Positions 36,264 to 45,997 of a DNA stretch of 57,725 bases are shown in pieces. Made by a program: the position numbers and the translations under genes. Positions within the stretch are counted from its first letter, which is position 1, and each line of letters opens with the position of its first letter. The notes beneath the pieces are model-generated. The model was not told the origin of the DNA and did not search any database. It worked only from the letters and a program-made list of their open reading frames with translations. The DNA is taken from IMG/VR virus record IMGVR_UViG_3300044703_000050, positions 1-57,725 of that record; one strand, given 5' to 3'. The stretch comes from a virus.

Positions 36264-37690
36264 TGCCGACGGTCGATATCCCGTTCCCGCTGTCGTCGGC
36301 GCCCGGCCGCAGTCCGGGTGAGGGTGCCGGCCGGCTGATCAACTGTTATGCCGAGGCGCTGGGGCCAGAGGCGATCTCGCCGGCGGTGCGGCGGCGGGTG
36401 GCCGGGCTGACCGCGTTTTCGTCGCCCGGCGGGGCGGTTGCGGCCTGCCGCGGCTTCCTCGAGGTCAATGGCCTGCTCTATGCCGTGATCGGGCGCACCA
36501 TGTACGCCATCGCGTCCGATGGCGGCTTCACCATCGTCGGCGTCGTCGCGGGCACGAAAAAAGTGTTCATGGCGCGCAACAACAAGAAGCCCAACCCCGA
36601 CAAGGTGCTGGTGACCGAAAACGGCGCCTTTAGCTTCGATACCACGATCGTCGCGTTCGCCGACCCGAATCTGCCGGTTCCGTGCGGGGTCTGCTTCCAG
36701 GATGGCTTTTTCTTCTTCCCGGTCGGCGACGGCCGCTGCTTTGCCACCGGTGTCAACGACGTCACGGTCAACGCGCTGACATTCTCGACCGCGGAATCGA
36801 AACCCGATGGTCTCGTCACCGCGATTCCGTTCAACAACCAGCTCCTGCTGTTCGGGTCCTACTCGCTGGAATTCTGGTCGAACACGTCCAACGCATTCCC
36901 GGCTTTCCCATACACGCGCTCGGCGGCAGTCTCGCGTGGTCTCGTCGCGTCCACCGCGATCGCTGGTCATCAGGACGGCTTCGGCGGTTCGGCGCTGATC
37001 TGGGTGGCCGACGACAACACAGTGGTGAAATTGGACGGCTACACGCCGGTGAAAATCTCTGCGCCCGATCTCGATAACCTGATCGAGCTCGTCGCCGACA
37101 AGACGACGCTCGAGGCCTGCGTCTACATCGCCGGTGGCCATCCGAAATGGGTGCTCTCGTCGAATGACTGGACTTGGGAGTTTGATCTCAACACACAAAA
37201 GTGGAACGAGCGGGCGAGCTATGGCTTGGCGCGCTGGCGGGCGTCGCAGGCGGTTTACGCCTTCGGCAAATGGCTCGCTGGCGACACTCAGACCGGTTCC
37301 ATATTCCAGATCGACGCTGCCCAGCAAAAAGAGGGCACCAACGCGCTGATCTATCGTCTTGAGAGCGGACCGGCGCAGAACTTCCCTAATCGCACGCGGG
37401 TGGCGCGCGCGGATTTCGACCTGGCGAGCGGCGTCGGCGACGCAACTGGCGCGACGGTGCCGGAAACCGATCCGGTCGCCGAGGTGAGCTGGTCGGACGA
37501 CGGCGGCGCCACCTGGTCGCTGCCAGTGCAGCGGCCGCTCGGCCAGCAGGGTCGCTACCGTCAGCGCATTACCGTCACCGGCAGCGGCAGCTCCGGTCCG
37601 CGCGGCCGGCGCTGGCGGATCGTCATCAGTGATCCGGCCTATGCCGCGATCACGCTTGGACGCCAGTCCACCGAATTGCGGGATCACTGA
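36263..37690 (+). CDS. Packaged-DNA stabilisation protein, P22 gp10-like (475 aa)
   Basis: Begins MPTVDIPFPLSSAPGRSPGE and continues with GAGRLINCYAEAL, the hallmark of the P22 gp10 (packaged DNA stabilisation) family. The middle contains the repeated beta-propeller-like segments NNQLLLFGSYSLEFWSNTSN and VADDNTVVKLDGYTPVKIS. Length nearly equals P22 gp10 (472). It binds gp4 and the tail needle region. ATG overlaps the preceding stop (TGATG). Confidence 0.9.
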   Translation: MPTVDIPFPLSSAPGRSPGEGAGRLINCYAEALGPEAISPAVRRRVAGLTAFSSPGGAVAACRGFLEVNGLLYAVIGRTMYAIASDGGFTIVGVVAGTKKVFMARNNKKPNPDKVLVTENGAFSFDTTIVAFADPNLPVPCGVCFQDGFFFFPVGDGRCFATGVNDVTVNALTFSTAESKPDGLVTAIPFNNQLLLFGSYSLEFWSNTSNAFPAFPYTRSAAVSRGLVASTAIAGHQDGFGGSALIWVADDNTVVKLDGYTPVKISAPDLDNLIELVADKTTLEACVYIAGGHPKWVLSSNDWTWEFDLNTQKWNERASYGLARWRASQAVYAFGKWLAGDTQTGSIFQIDAAQQKEGTNALIYRLESGPAQNFPNRTRVARADFDLASGVGDATGATVPETDPVAEVSWSDDGGATWSLPVQRPLGQQGRYRQRITVTGSGSSGPRGRRWRIVISDPAYAAITLGRQSTELRDH

Positions 37691-37935
37691 TGACGACGGC
37701 CACAGGCAAGCCGCTGCCGGATCCTGGATTGCCCTGGAGCAATCCCGCGACCGGTCGGCCGACGCCGCCGTTCGCCGAATATCTGCAGGCGCTCGAGCTG
37801 ATCGCAAAACTTTTGAACGCCGGCATGGTCGGCCCGCTGGTCGATGCGGCGAACGATGCGGCCGCGGCGGCCGCCGGCGTTCAGATCAACGGCCTCTACC
37901 GTACCGCCAACGCCGTCCAGATCCGACTGGTTTAG
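37690..37935 (+). CDS. Small virion-region protein (81 aa)
   Basis: ATG 37690 forms a TGATG overlap. It contains PLPDPGLPWSNPATGRPTPP and FAEYLQALELIAKLLNAGMV. Short proteins with this N-terminus occur after gp10-like genes in related phages; possibly a minor tail part. Not assigned. Confidence 0.55.
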   Translation: MTTATGKPLPDPGLPWSNPATGRPTPPFAEYLQALELIAKLLNAGMVGPLVDAANDAAAAAAGVQINGLYRTANAVQIRLV

Positions 37936-37947
37936 GAGTACGCCGCC

Positions 37948-38838
37948 ATGGGCATCTTCGACGGCATCTTCAACAATAAGCCGGCCGAGCGGGCGGCGGC
38001 CGCGCAGAGGGCTGGGCTCGAAGCCGGCTATGGCATGGCGCAGCCGTTGCTGCAGCAGGGCGCCGATGCGCTAAAGACGAATTTCGCGGCCGGGCTTGAC
38101 CCGTTCCTGAAAAACTTCGCCACTGCCAATCAGGGCCAACAGACCTATGCCGATGCTGTCGGCGCCAACGGTCAGGAGGGCTTCGACCGCGCGACCACGA
38201 ATTTCCGCGCCGATCCGGGTTTTAAGTTCGCGCTCGATACCGGCAACGAGAATGTGCTGCGCAACGCCGCGCGCACCGGCAACCTCGCGAGCGGCGGGAC
38301 CGACGTCGATCTGATGAAATTTGGCCAGGGTCTCGCCGATCAGCAGTACGGCAATTACGTGCAACGGCTGCAGCCGTTCATCGGCGCGTCGGGTGCGGCT
38401 GCTGGCGGCATCGGCGGGCTCTATGCCGGGCTCGGAACGCAGCTCAACGGCAACTACGGTACCCAGGCCAATCTCGCTTATGGCACGCAGACCGGCATCG
38501 GGAATGCGAACGCGTCGGCCGAGCTCAATCAGGGGAACGTAAACAAGAACATCCTCGGCGCCGGGCAGCAAGGCATGGAGCTCGCCGCAAAGTTCCTGCC
38601 ATTCCTGTTCTCCGACGAGCGCGTCAAGGAAGACATCGAGCCCATAGGCGAGCTCTACGACGGTCAGCCGATCTATCGTTACAAGTACATCGGCGATGAC
38701 CCCACCACTCATATTGGTCTGCTGGCGCAGGAAGTCGAAGAGCTCGAGCCCGACGCGGTCGCTGAGTTCGGTGGCATCAAGGCCGTCGATTACAAGCGCG
38801 CCACCAACTTTGCCGCCGGATTGGCGGAGTTCGTCTGA
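37948..38838 (+). CDS. Injection-type protein with C-terminal S74 chaperone domain (296 aa)
   Basis: The N-terminal 220 residues are Ala/Gly/Gln-rich helices (EAGYGMAQPLLQQGADALKT, then MKFGQGLADQQYGNYVQRLQ) as in P22 gp7/gp20/gp16 injection proteins. The C-terminal 75 residues (FSDERVKEDIEPIGELYDGQ, then PTTHIGLLAQEVEELEPDAV) are a peptidase S74 intramolecular chaperone domain, with Ser in SDERVK as the expected autocleavage residue. It should cut itself off after folding. ATG 37948. Confidence 0.8.
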   Translation: MGIFDGIFNNKPAERAAAAQRAGLEAGYGMAQPLLQQGADALKTNFAAGLDPFLKNFATANQGQQTYADAVGANGQEGFDRATTNFRADPGFKFALDTGNENVLRNAARTGNLASGGTDVDLMKFGQGLADQQYGNYVQRLQPFIGASGAAAGGIGGLYAGLGTQLNGNYGTQANLAYGTQTGIGNANASAELNQGNVNKNILGAGQQGMELAAKFLPFLFSDERVKEDIEPIGELYDGQPIYRYKYIGDDPTTHIGLLAQEVEELEPDAVAEFGGIKAVDYKRATNFAAGLAEFV

Positions 38839-40814
38839 TGGCGGCTTGGGATAACGTCTCGCTGCCGGGCGCGCCGCAGGCACCGTCCTATGCGTCGCCG
38901 CTCGTGGACTTTTCGCCGCTCGGCAATCTGGTGAGCGATTTCTACAAGGGCAGTCAGCAGAGCCAGGAGTTCAAGGCCTCGCGCGCATTTCCGAATGGCG
39001 TGCCGCGCGATGCCGCCGGCAATATCGACACCAGCGCGATCGCGGATGCGTCTGCGCGCTATGGCGGCGTCTCCGCGGTCCAGGGCCTGCTGCCGTTCCT
39101 GCAGAAGCAGCAGGAGCTGGATCGCCCAGTGCCGCCGATGCCTGGGATGGATCCTCCGCAACAACAGAGCCAAGCCGGTCCCGCCCCCGCGCCGCGCATC
39201 CTGACGCCGATGACCGGCGCCGCCCCCGCGCCGGCACAGATCCCGGCGCACGGGATTCCGGCACCGAGCACGGCCGTGCCGGCGCCGGGCGGTGACAACG
39301 GTCAGACACTGATGGGACTCGTCGCCGGCAAGGTCGGCGACGAGCAGGCCGGCAAGGTCGTCGCGGACCTCGTGCGCATGGCGCCGCAGATCGGCGACCC
39401 GAACGCGCCACAGACGCCGGAACGGCTGGCCAATATCGGGAAATTCGTCGACGGCTATCTCAAACGCGCGGGCGCCGCCGGCGGTCAGCTGTCTGCGCCT
39501 GGCGGACCTCCTGCCGCGGGGACGCCCGTCACCGTCGCCCAGGGTGGGCCGGCGCCGTCACCGCAGGGCGGACCCGGCGGCGCCGGTACTCCGCAGCAGC
39601 CATCACCGGCATCGGTCATGGTACCGCCCGCCTATCGTGGCCGTGAGCTCGAATTCGCGCAACAGCTGCGAACGCAGGCCGATCAGACGCGGCTGCGCGC
39701 GCGCCGTGAAGGCATCGTCGGCATTCCGAGCAAGGCGATGGAGGACCGCGCAGCGGCCTTCGACAACCAGGCCGCCAAGATCGAGGAGGCGCTCGGCACT
39801 GCGGCACAGCCGACGCCGGAGATGAAGAACGCCAGCGCGTCGGGCGGGCTGACGCCGCTCCAATTCGAAAATTCCAAGATCATCGCCAAGGTCGCCGCCG
39901 AGAACAGCGCGCTGACGCCGGAGCAAAAGCTCTACGAGCAGGCGACGCAGCAAGGCTATCGCGGCTCGGTCGACCAGTTCCACGTCGACCTCGCGGGGCG
40001 AAAAAAGGCCGGCGAGGTCGCCGCCGAGAACAGCGCGCTGACGCCGGAGCAAAAGAACGCGCGCGGCGCCGGGGTGTCCAGTCCGCTCGACTATCAGCGC
40101 CAGCAAGAGCAGCAGAAGGCCGACATCACCGCCGGCGAGAAGAAATACGAGGGCATCCAGCACCAGGCCGACGAGGCCCACAACCTGGTGCAGACCCTGC
40201 GGCTCAACCAGTCGCTGATGGATGATCCCAATTTCTATTCGGGTACCGGCGAAGAATATAATTTGATGTGGAAGCGCATCGGCGCCTCGCTCGGGCTCAC
40301 CGATCCGAATGCGGCGGTTGCGCAGGAGGCGTTCCGCAAGACGGTCTCGAGCGCGATCCTCGATCAGATCCGCTCGCTCGGCGGCCAGGGGCTCGGCCAG
40401 GTGCGCGTCGCCGAGATCAACGTGATGAAGCAGGCGGCGCAGAACCAGGACAACACACCGGCGGCGAACCGGTTGTTGTCGGAGATGCAGATGCGGCTCG
40501 CCACCAAGTGGACGCTGCCGATCGCGGAGCTCGCGCAGGCCTATAAGGACGGCGGCTCGGTCACCATCGACGGCCAGACCTATATGCTGCCGAAGCACGG
40601 CTCGCTCGATGCCGGCTTCGACAAGCTGAAGACCAAGTACATCAACGAGCATCCGCTGCTGTCGAAGGAAGATCTCGAGGACACCCGCCGCATCGCTCCG
40701 CCGCTGGTGCGATCGCCCGCGGACCTGAAGAAAATTGGCTGGAAGGACGGCACGCCGTTCCGCACGCCGGACGGCCGTATCTTTACGCATTTCTCGCCGC
40801 AGGGACCGCAATAA
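38838..40814 (+). CDS. Internal virion / DNA injection protein (658 aa)
   Basis: Pro/Ala/Gln-rich N-terminal region, then helical regions with DFRTQADQTRL-like (LRTQADQTRLRARREGIVGI) and KRIGASLGLTDPNAAVAQEA segments. A 39-bp exact DNA repeat occurs at 39891-39929 and 40017-40055 (encoding AAENSALTPEQK twice). Position and composition match the ejected injection proteins of P22-like phages. TGATG overlap with the preceding gene. Confidence 0.7.
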   Translation: MAAWDNVSLPGAPQAPSYASPLVDFSPLGNLVSDFYKGSQQSQEFKASRAFPNGVPRDAAGNIDTSAIADASARYGGVSAVQGLLPFLQKQQELDRPVPPMPGMDPPQQQSQAGPAPAPRILTPMTGAAPAPAQIPAHGIPAPSTAVPAPGGDNGQTLMGLVAGKVGDEQAGKVVADLVRMAPQIGDPNAPQTPERLANIGKFVDGYLKRAGAAGGQLSAPGGPPAAGTPVTVAQGGPAPSPQGGPGGAGTPQQPSPASVMVPPAYRGRELEFAQQLRTQADQTRLRARREGIVGIPSKAMEDRAAAFDNQAAKIEEALGTAAQPTPEMKNASASGGLTPLQFENSKIIAKVAAENSALTPEQKLYEQATQQGYRGSVDQFHVDLAGRKKAGEVAAENSALTPEQKNARGAGVSSPLDYQRQQEQQKADITAGEKKYEGIQHQADEAHNLVQTLRLNQSLMDDPNFYSGTGEEYNLMWKRIGASLGLTDPNAAVAQEAFRKTVSSAILDQIRSLGGQGLGQVRVAEINVMKQAAQNQDNTPAANRLLSEMQMRLATKWTLPIAELAQAYKDGGSVTIDGQTYMLPKHGSLDAGFDKLKTKYINEHPLLSKEDLEDTRRIAPPLVRSPADLKKIGWKDGTPFRTPDGRIFTHFSPQGPQ

Positions 40815-42995
40815 ATGGATCCGTGGGAGGCGTTCAGCGACAACGGCCCGGCGCCGGCGCCGCCACCGACGAGTGGTCCTGGTACCGCCGCGGCGGCTGC
40901 TCCTGCGCCCGGCGGCGACCTTTGGGGCGCCTTCGTCGACACCGGGCCGAAGGCAAAGCCGGCGGAGACTGTCTCGACCGCCAAGTCGGCGCTCGAGGGC
41001 TATCTCGACACGGCGGGTTTCGGCTTCCATGACGAGATCAAGGGCCTGTCGGAGGCGTCCGGCCTGCCGGGCTGGATGGGCGGCTTCCGGGCGCCGATTG
41101 GCGCGGTGTGGCTCGGCATCGAGAAGCTCACCGGTGGCGACACAGCGGGTACGGCCTACGAGAACGGCCGCGACGAGATTCGCACGCTCGACAAGGCGGC
41201 GGAGGAGCAGCACCCCGGTGCGTTCCTGACGGGACAGGTCGGTGGTGCGGTGGTGGCGCCCAGCTTGTCGGTCGGCAAGGGCGCGGTGACGGTGGGCCAG
41301 CGGGCGCTACGCGCTGCCGGAACGGGTGCGGTGCAGGGTGGCATCTACGGCGTCGGCAGCGGTGAGACTGCGAGCGATCGCGTCACCCGCGGGCTGGTCG
41401 GTGCCGGCGCGGGCGCCGCGATCGGTGCTGCGGCATCGCCGGTGGTCGATCTTGCGGCGGCCGGACTGCAAAAGGCCGGCCAGACCGTACAGTCGGCGTT
41501 TCGGACGGCGCGTGCTGAATTCGATCCGACCGTCGTCGAGCGGGAAGCCTCAAAGCGCATCGTGGCCAACCAGGCTGCCGACCTCGAGTCGCGTGGGCCC
41601 GCCTGGATGCCCGACGAGATCGCCGCGGCGCAACAGGGCAACATTCCGCTGACCATTGCCGACGCTGGCGGCGAGCGCACGCTCGCACTCGCGCGATCCG
41701 CTGCGAACCAGTCGCCGGAAGGCCGTGCCGCGCTCGAGGAACTGGCGCGCGATCGCTTCGCTGGACAATCGACTCGCGCCGCGGCCGTGATCAAGGGCAT
41801 GACCGGCGTGCGCAACGCAGCCGATGACCAGGCGGCGATTGAGGCGGCGGCGCAGAAAGCCAACCGACCGGCCTATGCGAAAGCCTATGTCGCCGGCGAT
41901 CGCCCGCTGTGGTCACCCGAGCTCGAGCGCCTGACCAGCGCGCCGGCATTGCGCGAAGCGATCACGGGCGCCGCGCAGCGCGGCAAGAACCGTTCGGTAA
42001 GTGAGGGAATGGGCGGCTTCAATCCGACCGCCGAGGTGACCGCCGACGGACGTCTCCTGTTCAACAAGGGGCCGACCGGCGTTCCGACTTATCCGAATTT
42101 GCAATTTTGGGATTATGCGCAGCGCGAGCTCCGCGATGCGGCGAACGCAGCGACCCGCGGCGGCAAGAACGAGGAGGCGGGTGCGCTGAAAGGCCTGCAT
42201 CGGCAGCTGCTCACCGAGCTCGACAAGCAGGTGCCGGAATTCCAGCAAGCGCGCACCGGCGCCGCGGGATTCTTCGGCGCCGAGAACGCGCTCGAGGCGG
42301 GCCAGAAGTTCGTCGGCGCCAAGGGAGAGAATGCGGAGTTTGCGCGCGCGCTCGGCAAATTCAATCCGGAGCAGCGCGAGCTGTTCTCGCGCGGCTTTGC
42401 CTCCGAGCTCGCCAACCGCATCCTGGAGCTGCGCGACGGCCAGGATGTCATCAAGCAAGCGTTCCTGACCTCGCCGGCGTCGAAGCAGCGCATCGAAATG
42501 GCGCTCGGTCCCGACCGCGCCCGTCAATTGGAAGTCTATCTGCGGGCGGAGACGCTCGCCGACCGGCTACGCGGAGCGATGGGAAATTCGACCACGGCGC
42601 GTCAACTGACGGAGCTCGGGCTCGCCGGCGCCGGCACGCTGGCCGTGGGTCACGGCGCCATGGAAGGGGAATGGGACACCAAGCACGCGCTCACCGCGGC
42701 GCTCCTGTTCGGGGCCGCGTACGGCAAGCACCGCGCTCAGATACTCGATAACAGCGTCGCGCGACGGATAGGGGAGATGCTGGCCTCGAACGATCCCGCG
42801 GTCTTGCACCAGGGCATCCAGATCGTCGCCAAAAGCACGAAGCTCACCGACGCGTTGCGTACCGCCGGCGACAAGATCAGCGCAGCTCTGGCCGGCAAGG
42901 TCGCGCCGCGGAGCGGATTGTCCGCCATTCAAGGCCCAGCACGCAGCGCTGCCGATGGCGAACAGCCAAAGCCCGAAGGGGTAGTCAACAAGTAG
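40815..42995 (+). CDS. Large internal virion / DNA injection protein (726 aa)
   Basis: ATG 40815 follows the preceding stop directly. The N-terminal region is Pro/Ala-rich, then GFGFHDEIKGLSEASGLPGW and Gly/Ala-rich amphipathic segments (GAGAGAAIGAAASPVVDLAA), suited to membrane insertion during DNA entry. Long helices (ENALEAGQKFVGAKGENAEF) follow. It is comparable to P22 gp16/gp20 by position. Probably ejected with the DNA (inference). Confidence 0.7.
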   Translation: MDPWEAFSDNGPAPAPPPTSGPGTAAAAAPAPGGDLWGAFVDTGPKAKPAETVSTAKSALEGYLDTAGFGFHDEIKGLSEASGLPGWMGGFRAPIGAVWLGIEKLTGGDTAGTAYENGRDEIRTLDKAAEEQHPGAFLTGQVGGAVVAPSLSVGKGAVTVGQRALRAAGTGAVQGGIYGVGSGETASDRVTRGLVGAGAGAAIGAAASPVVDLAAAGLQKAGQTVQSAFRTARAEFDPTVVEREASKRIVANQAADLESRGPAWMPDEIAAAQQGNIPLTIADAGGERTLALARSAANQSPEGRAALEELARDRFAGQSTRAAAVIKGMTGVRNAADDQAAIEAAAQKANRPAYAKAYVAGDRPLWSPELERLTSAPALREAITGAAQRGKNRSVSEGMGGFNPTAEVTADGRLLFNKGPTGVPTYPNLQFWDYAQRELRDAANAATRGGKNEEAGALKGLHRQLLTELDKQVPEFQQARTGAAGFFGAENALEAGQKFVGAKGENAEFARALGKFNPEQRELFSRGFASELANRILELRDGQDVIKQAFLTSPASKQRIEMALGPDRARQLEVYLRAETLADRLRGAMGNSTTARQLTELGLAGAGTLAVGHGAMEGEWDTKHALTAALLFGAAYGKHRAQILDNSVARRIGEMLASNDPAVLHQGIQIVAKSTKLTDALRTAGDKISAALAGKVAPRSGLSAIQGPARSAADGEQPKPEGVVNK

Positions 42996-43117
42996 CCAGA
43001 CGGCCGCAAGGCTGGCGGTGAGGGCGCGCTGCATGCCGGCAAGCATGGCATGCGTCCCGCAGAGTCGCAATCCCGTCCGACCGCGCCACGCGGTTCGCTA
43101 ACGGAGACTTCTCAAAC

Positions 43118-44185
43118 ATGAAACTTCTGTCCCGCGCCCTCTTCGGCGCGCTCGCGCTCCTGTGCGCGCCGCTGCCCGCCTCTGCCACCGGCATCCTGCC
43201 GCTGTCGGGCCAACAGCAGTTCGACAATGCGACCGCGGGCTTCCTCAACGCCGGGTGTATGTGGATCTTCGCCACCGGCACGACGACGCCGCGCACGGTC
43301 TATACTGACTTCGCGCTGACCGTCCCGCATCCATCGCCGATCGTCCTCAATTCGGTCGGTCGCGTGCCGCCGATCTACGGCGCCGACGGTGCGGTGCGGG
43401 TGCGGGTGCGCTCAAAGAATACCGACGGCAGCGCCGGCTGCCTCGTCAGCGGGGTCCTGCAGTTCGACCAGGACAACGTCGCGCTCGTCACCGCGGCCGC
43501 CAGCGGCAGCTCTTTGCCGATCCCCGACGCCACCCAGATCTGGGGCACCGGCGACATCAAGGTCCGCTACGACGACCAGCCGGTCGAAGGTTATGTCCGG
43601 CTCAACGGCCGCACCATCGGGTCGGCGACGTCGGGCGCGGCCGAGCGCGCCAATGCCGACGCCGAGGCGCTGTTCAAGTTCCTGTGGGGTTTTTCCAATG
43701 TCTCGGTGGTGACCGGCAAAGGCGCGAGCGCCGCCGCCGACTGGGCGGCGAACAAGCAGCTTACGCTCCCCGACATGGCGGGACGCCTGCTCGGTGCGCG
43801 CGATGATCTCGGCAACGGCGCCGCCGGGCGCATCACCGCCGCCACGGTGACAGGGCCGACCGCCGTCGGCGCCGCCGGCGGCACCGAGAAGGGCACGATT
43901 GCGCAGGCCAACCTGCCGAACGTCAACTTCCCGGTGTCCGGCATCACGCTTTCGGATACCCGCACCTGGGGCTGGTCGAAGCCCGGGTCCAACGCCGGCG
44001 TCACCGGCGCCACCGACGCCATCCTGCAGCCGAGCGGCACCAACACGACGATCACCGACACCGTGACGGTGACCGGCGGCGAGCTGGCGGTCGCGACGCA
44101 AGGCACCGCCGCCTCCGGCGGCGCCGGCACGGCGTTCAACACCATCGCGCCCGTGATGCTGTTCACCACCTACATCAAGCTGTGA
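43118..44185 (+). CDS. Tail fibre / collar-domain protein with signal peptide (355 aa)
   Basis: N-terminus MKLLSRALFGALALLCAPLP continuing ASA is a signal peptide. The body shows beta segments (TGFLNAGCMWIFATGTTTPR-like) and a collar/fibre-tip domain: LPDMAGRLLGARDDLGNGAA, then NLPNVNFPVSGITLSD and a C-terminal IAPVMLFTTYIKL, the Phage_Collar pattern. Signal peptides on fibre proteins are unusual. Confidence 0.75.
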   Translation: MKLLSRALFGALALLCAPLPASATGILPLSGQQQFDNATAGFLNAGCMWIFATGTTTPRTVYTDFALTVPHPSPIVLNSVGRVPPIYGADGAVRVRVRSKNTDGSAGCLVSGVLQFDQDNVALVTAAASGSSLPIPDATQIWGTGDIKVRYDDQPVEGYVRLNGRTIGSATSGAAERANADAEALFKFLWGFSNVSVVTGKGASAAADWAANKQLTLPDMAGRLLGARDDLGNGAAGRITAATVTGPTAVGAAGGTEKGTIAQANLPNVNFPVSGITLSDTRTWGWSKPGSNAGVTGATDAILQPSGTNTTITDTVTVTGGELAVATQGTAASGGAGTAFNTIAPVMLFTTYIKL

Positions 44186-44192
44186 GGCGTCA

Positions 44193-44594
44193 ATGTTCCG
44201 AGGCGCTTTCCCAGCGATAAGCAACCGCCAAAGCTTCATCGATGCCGTCGAACTCTATGACGACGAGGACGGCACGCTGGTCGACCTGACGGGCTGCATC
44301 ATTCAGGTCGAAATCAGGCCGGCCGGACTGTCGTGGCCGAGCGACAGCTATTGGTCCGCCGGATGGGGATGGGGTTACGGCCTCTTCGGCTCGACGCGCC
44401 TGCTCGCATCGACCGCGGATGGCTCAATCATCATTCCCGACGTCGGCACCTTCATCTTCACGTTCACGCCGGCACAGATCGCCTCGTTATGCCCGGGTCT
44501 TTACGAGCTCGCAGCGAACATCTCGCGAGACGATGAAACCGTTCAACTCATCCTTGGAACCATGCCGGTTCTCGACGGAGTCGTGCCGCAATGA
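44193..44594 (+). CDS. Tail-region protein (133 aa)
   Basis: Seven bases after the fibre gene. It contains FIDAVELYDDEDGTLVDLTG, then IIQVEIRPAG and ELAANISRDDETVQLILGTM, known from small rhizobial phage proteins before the spike. Ends in an ATGA overlap with the spike gene. Probably tail or spike-associated. Confidence 0.6.
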   Translation: MFRGAFPAISNRQSFIDAVELYDDEDGTLVDLTGCIIQVEIRPAGLSWPSDSYWSAGWGWGYGLFGSTRLLASTADGSIIIPDVGTFIFTFTPAQIASLCPGLYELAANISRDDETVQLILGTMPVLDGVVPQ

Positions 44595-45997
44595 AATTAC
44601 AAATGACGCCGCGTTTCCCCGCAATCGTGCAGGCCGCCAACGGCGACAAGGTGGTGCGCGCGAACGGCGCCTACACGTTCGGGCCGGCTTACGACCAACT
44701 CACCGCGCTCGGCAGCCTGACCGATCTGCCGAACACGGTGTTTCGTTCCTACAATCTAGCGACCGGGCTCTATCGCAGCCTCACGGCGCAGCAGCTCGCT
44801 TCGGCAATCGGGTTGCCAATCACCTCGGGCGTGCGATCCCGCCTCCTCGCCGATATCAACTTCTACGTCCGCCCTGACGGCAGCGACGCCAATACCGGCC
44901 TCGCCAACACATCTGGGGGCGCCTTTCGGACAATCCAAAAGGCGATTGATACTGCGTTCGCATCACTCGACTGGAGCGGGTTCAACGTCTACGTCAATGT
45001 AGCTGCCGGGACCTTTACGGACCCCGTGATCGTCACCGGCAAGGCCGTCGGCCAATACGGCGGCGGCACGCTTATGATCATCGGTGATCAGACCACGCCT
45101 GCAAATTGCATCGTCAGCACGACGGCAGCAGATGCGTTTACAATTACCAAGGGCGCCGCGGTCACAATCGCAGGGTTCAAGGTCCAGACAGCGATATCCG
45201 GCAATTGCGTCAAGTGCCTTTTCAAAAGCCGGCTGACGCTCGGCGCGATGGAATATGGAGCGTGCGCCGGTTACCACATCCAGACGGCTTACCAGTCATT
45301 CACGGAGACAATTGCATCATATAAGATATCAGGCGCCGCCGCCGCCCACTTTTACACCGTGCTGAGTTCTGTTCTTGAGGTGGTTGGGATCACCATCACG
45401 CTGACTGGGACGCCTTCGTTTTCGACCGCGTTTTTGGTCGGGGCGGTGAACTCATACTCTCATCTCGTTAGCGTGACGTTCAGCGGGTCAGCGACGGGCC
45501 AGCGCTTCTACATGTACATGAACGCCGTCTACAGCGACGGAAGTACACACGGATACGACTACCTTCCCGGTAATGCCGATGGTGTGACGTTTGGCGGGGC
45601 GGTATACAACAACGATTACGAATACGTCGGCTGGCAGTCGTGGTCTCCGACCATTGCCACGGTCAGCGGAACGGCCGCAACCGCTTCCGGCCAATATAAA
45701 ACACATGGTCGAGATTTTGAGTTTTCAATCACGGCAGTGGTGGGTTCAATTGGAGCATCGCCCAGCATTGCAATACCAATGCCTACCGTGAACAATTCTT
45801 ACAATGCTGCGGGTATTGGAAGCCCTTCGGGGAACAACGCGTTTAGAGCGATGGACATCACATCTGCTGATGTCTTGATGACCGCGTTTGCCCTCGAGAG
45901 CAATCCGTTCATCTTTCTCAAGCCACTCGCGGGCGCATCTTTTGCAACGCATGCCTACGTGATCAGCGGGAAGATGCCGCTCAACGCCTATCCATGA
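44591..45997 (+). CDS. Tail spike / receptor-binding protein, beta-helix type (468 aa)
   Basis: N-terminal adaptor-like part, then FYVRPDGSDANTGLANTSGG followed by AFRTIQKAIDTA, the classic opening of pectate-lyase-like beta-helix spikes, and Ile/Val/Thr-rich beta repeats to residue 350. The C-terminal part (SWSPTIATVSGTAATASGQY and on) is a separate trimerisation or binding domain. The gene is visibly more AT-rich than its neighbours, suggesting a replaced receptor-binding module. Whether it cuts polysaccharide is unknown. Confidence 0.8.
   Translation: MKLQMTPRFPAIVQAANGDKVVRANGAYTFGPAYDQLTALGSLTDLPNTVFRSYNLATGLYRSLTAQQLASAIGLPITSGVRSRLLADINFYVRPDGSDANTGLANTSGGAFRTIQKAIDTAFASLDWSGFNVYVNVAAGTFTDPVIVTGKAVGQYGGGTLMIIGDQTTPANCIVSTTAADAFTITKGAAVTIAGFKVQTAISGNCVKCLFKSRLTLGAMEYGACAGYHIQTAYQSFTETIASYKISGAAAAHFYTVLSSVLEVVGITITLTGTPSFSTAFLVGAVNSYSHLVSVTFSGSATGQRFYMYMNAVYSDGSTHGYDYLPGNADGVTFGGAVYNNDYEYVGWQSWSPTIATVSGTAATASGQYKTHGRDFEFSITAVVGSIGASPSIAIPMPTVNNSYNAAGIGSPSGNNAFRAMDITSADVLMTAFALESNPFIFLKPLAGASFATHAYVISGKMPLNAYP

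Noticed and set aside
36254-37807. Leftward 517-aa frame
   Set aside because: It is antisense to the gp10-like gene, which has a clear family signature.
39603-41213. Leftward 536-aa frame
   Set aside because: It is antisense to two overlapping structural genes whose sequences and start-stop spacing are much more convincing; long antisense frames are common at this GC content.
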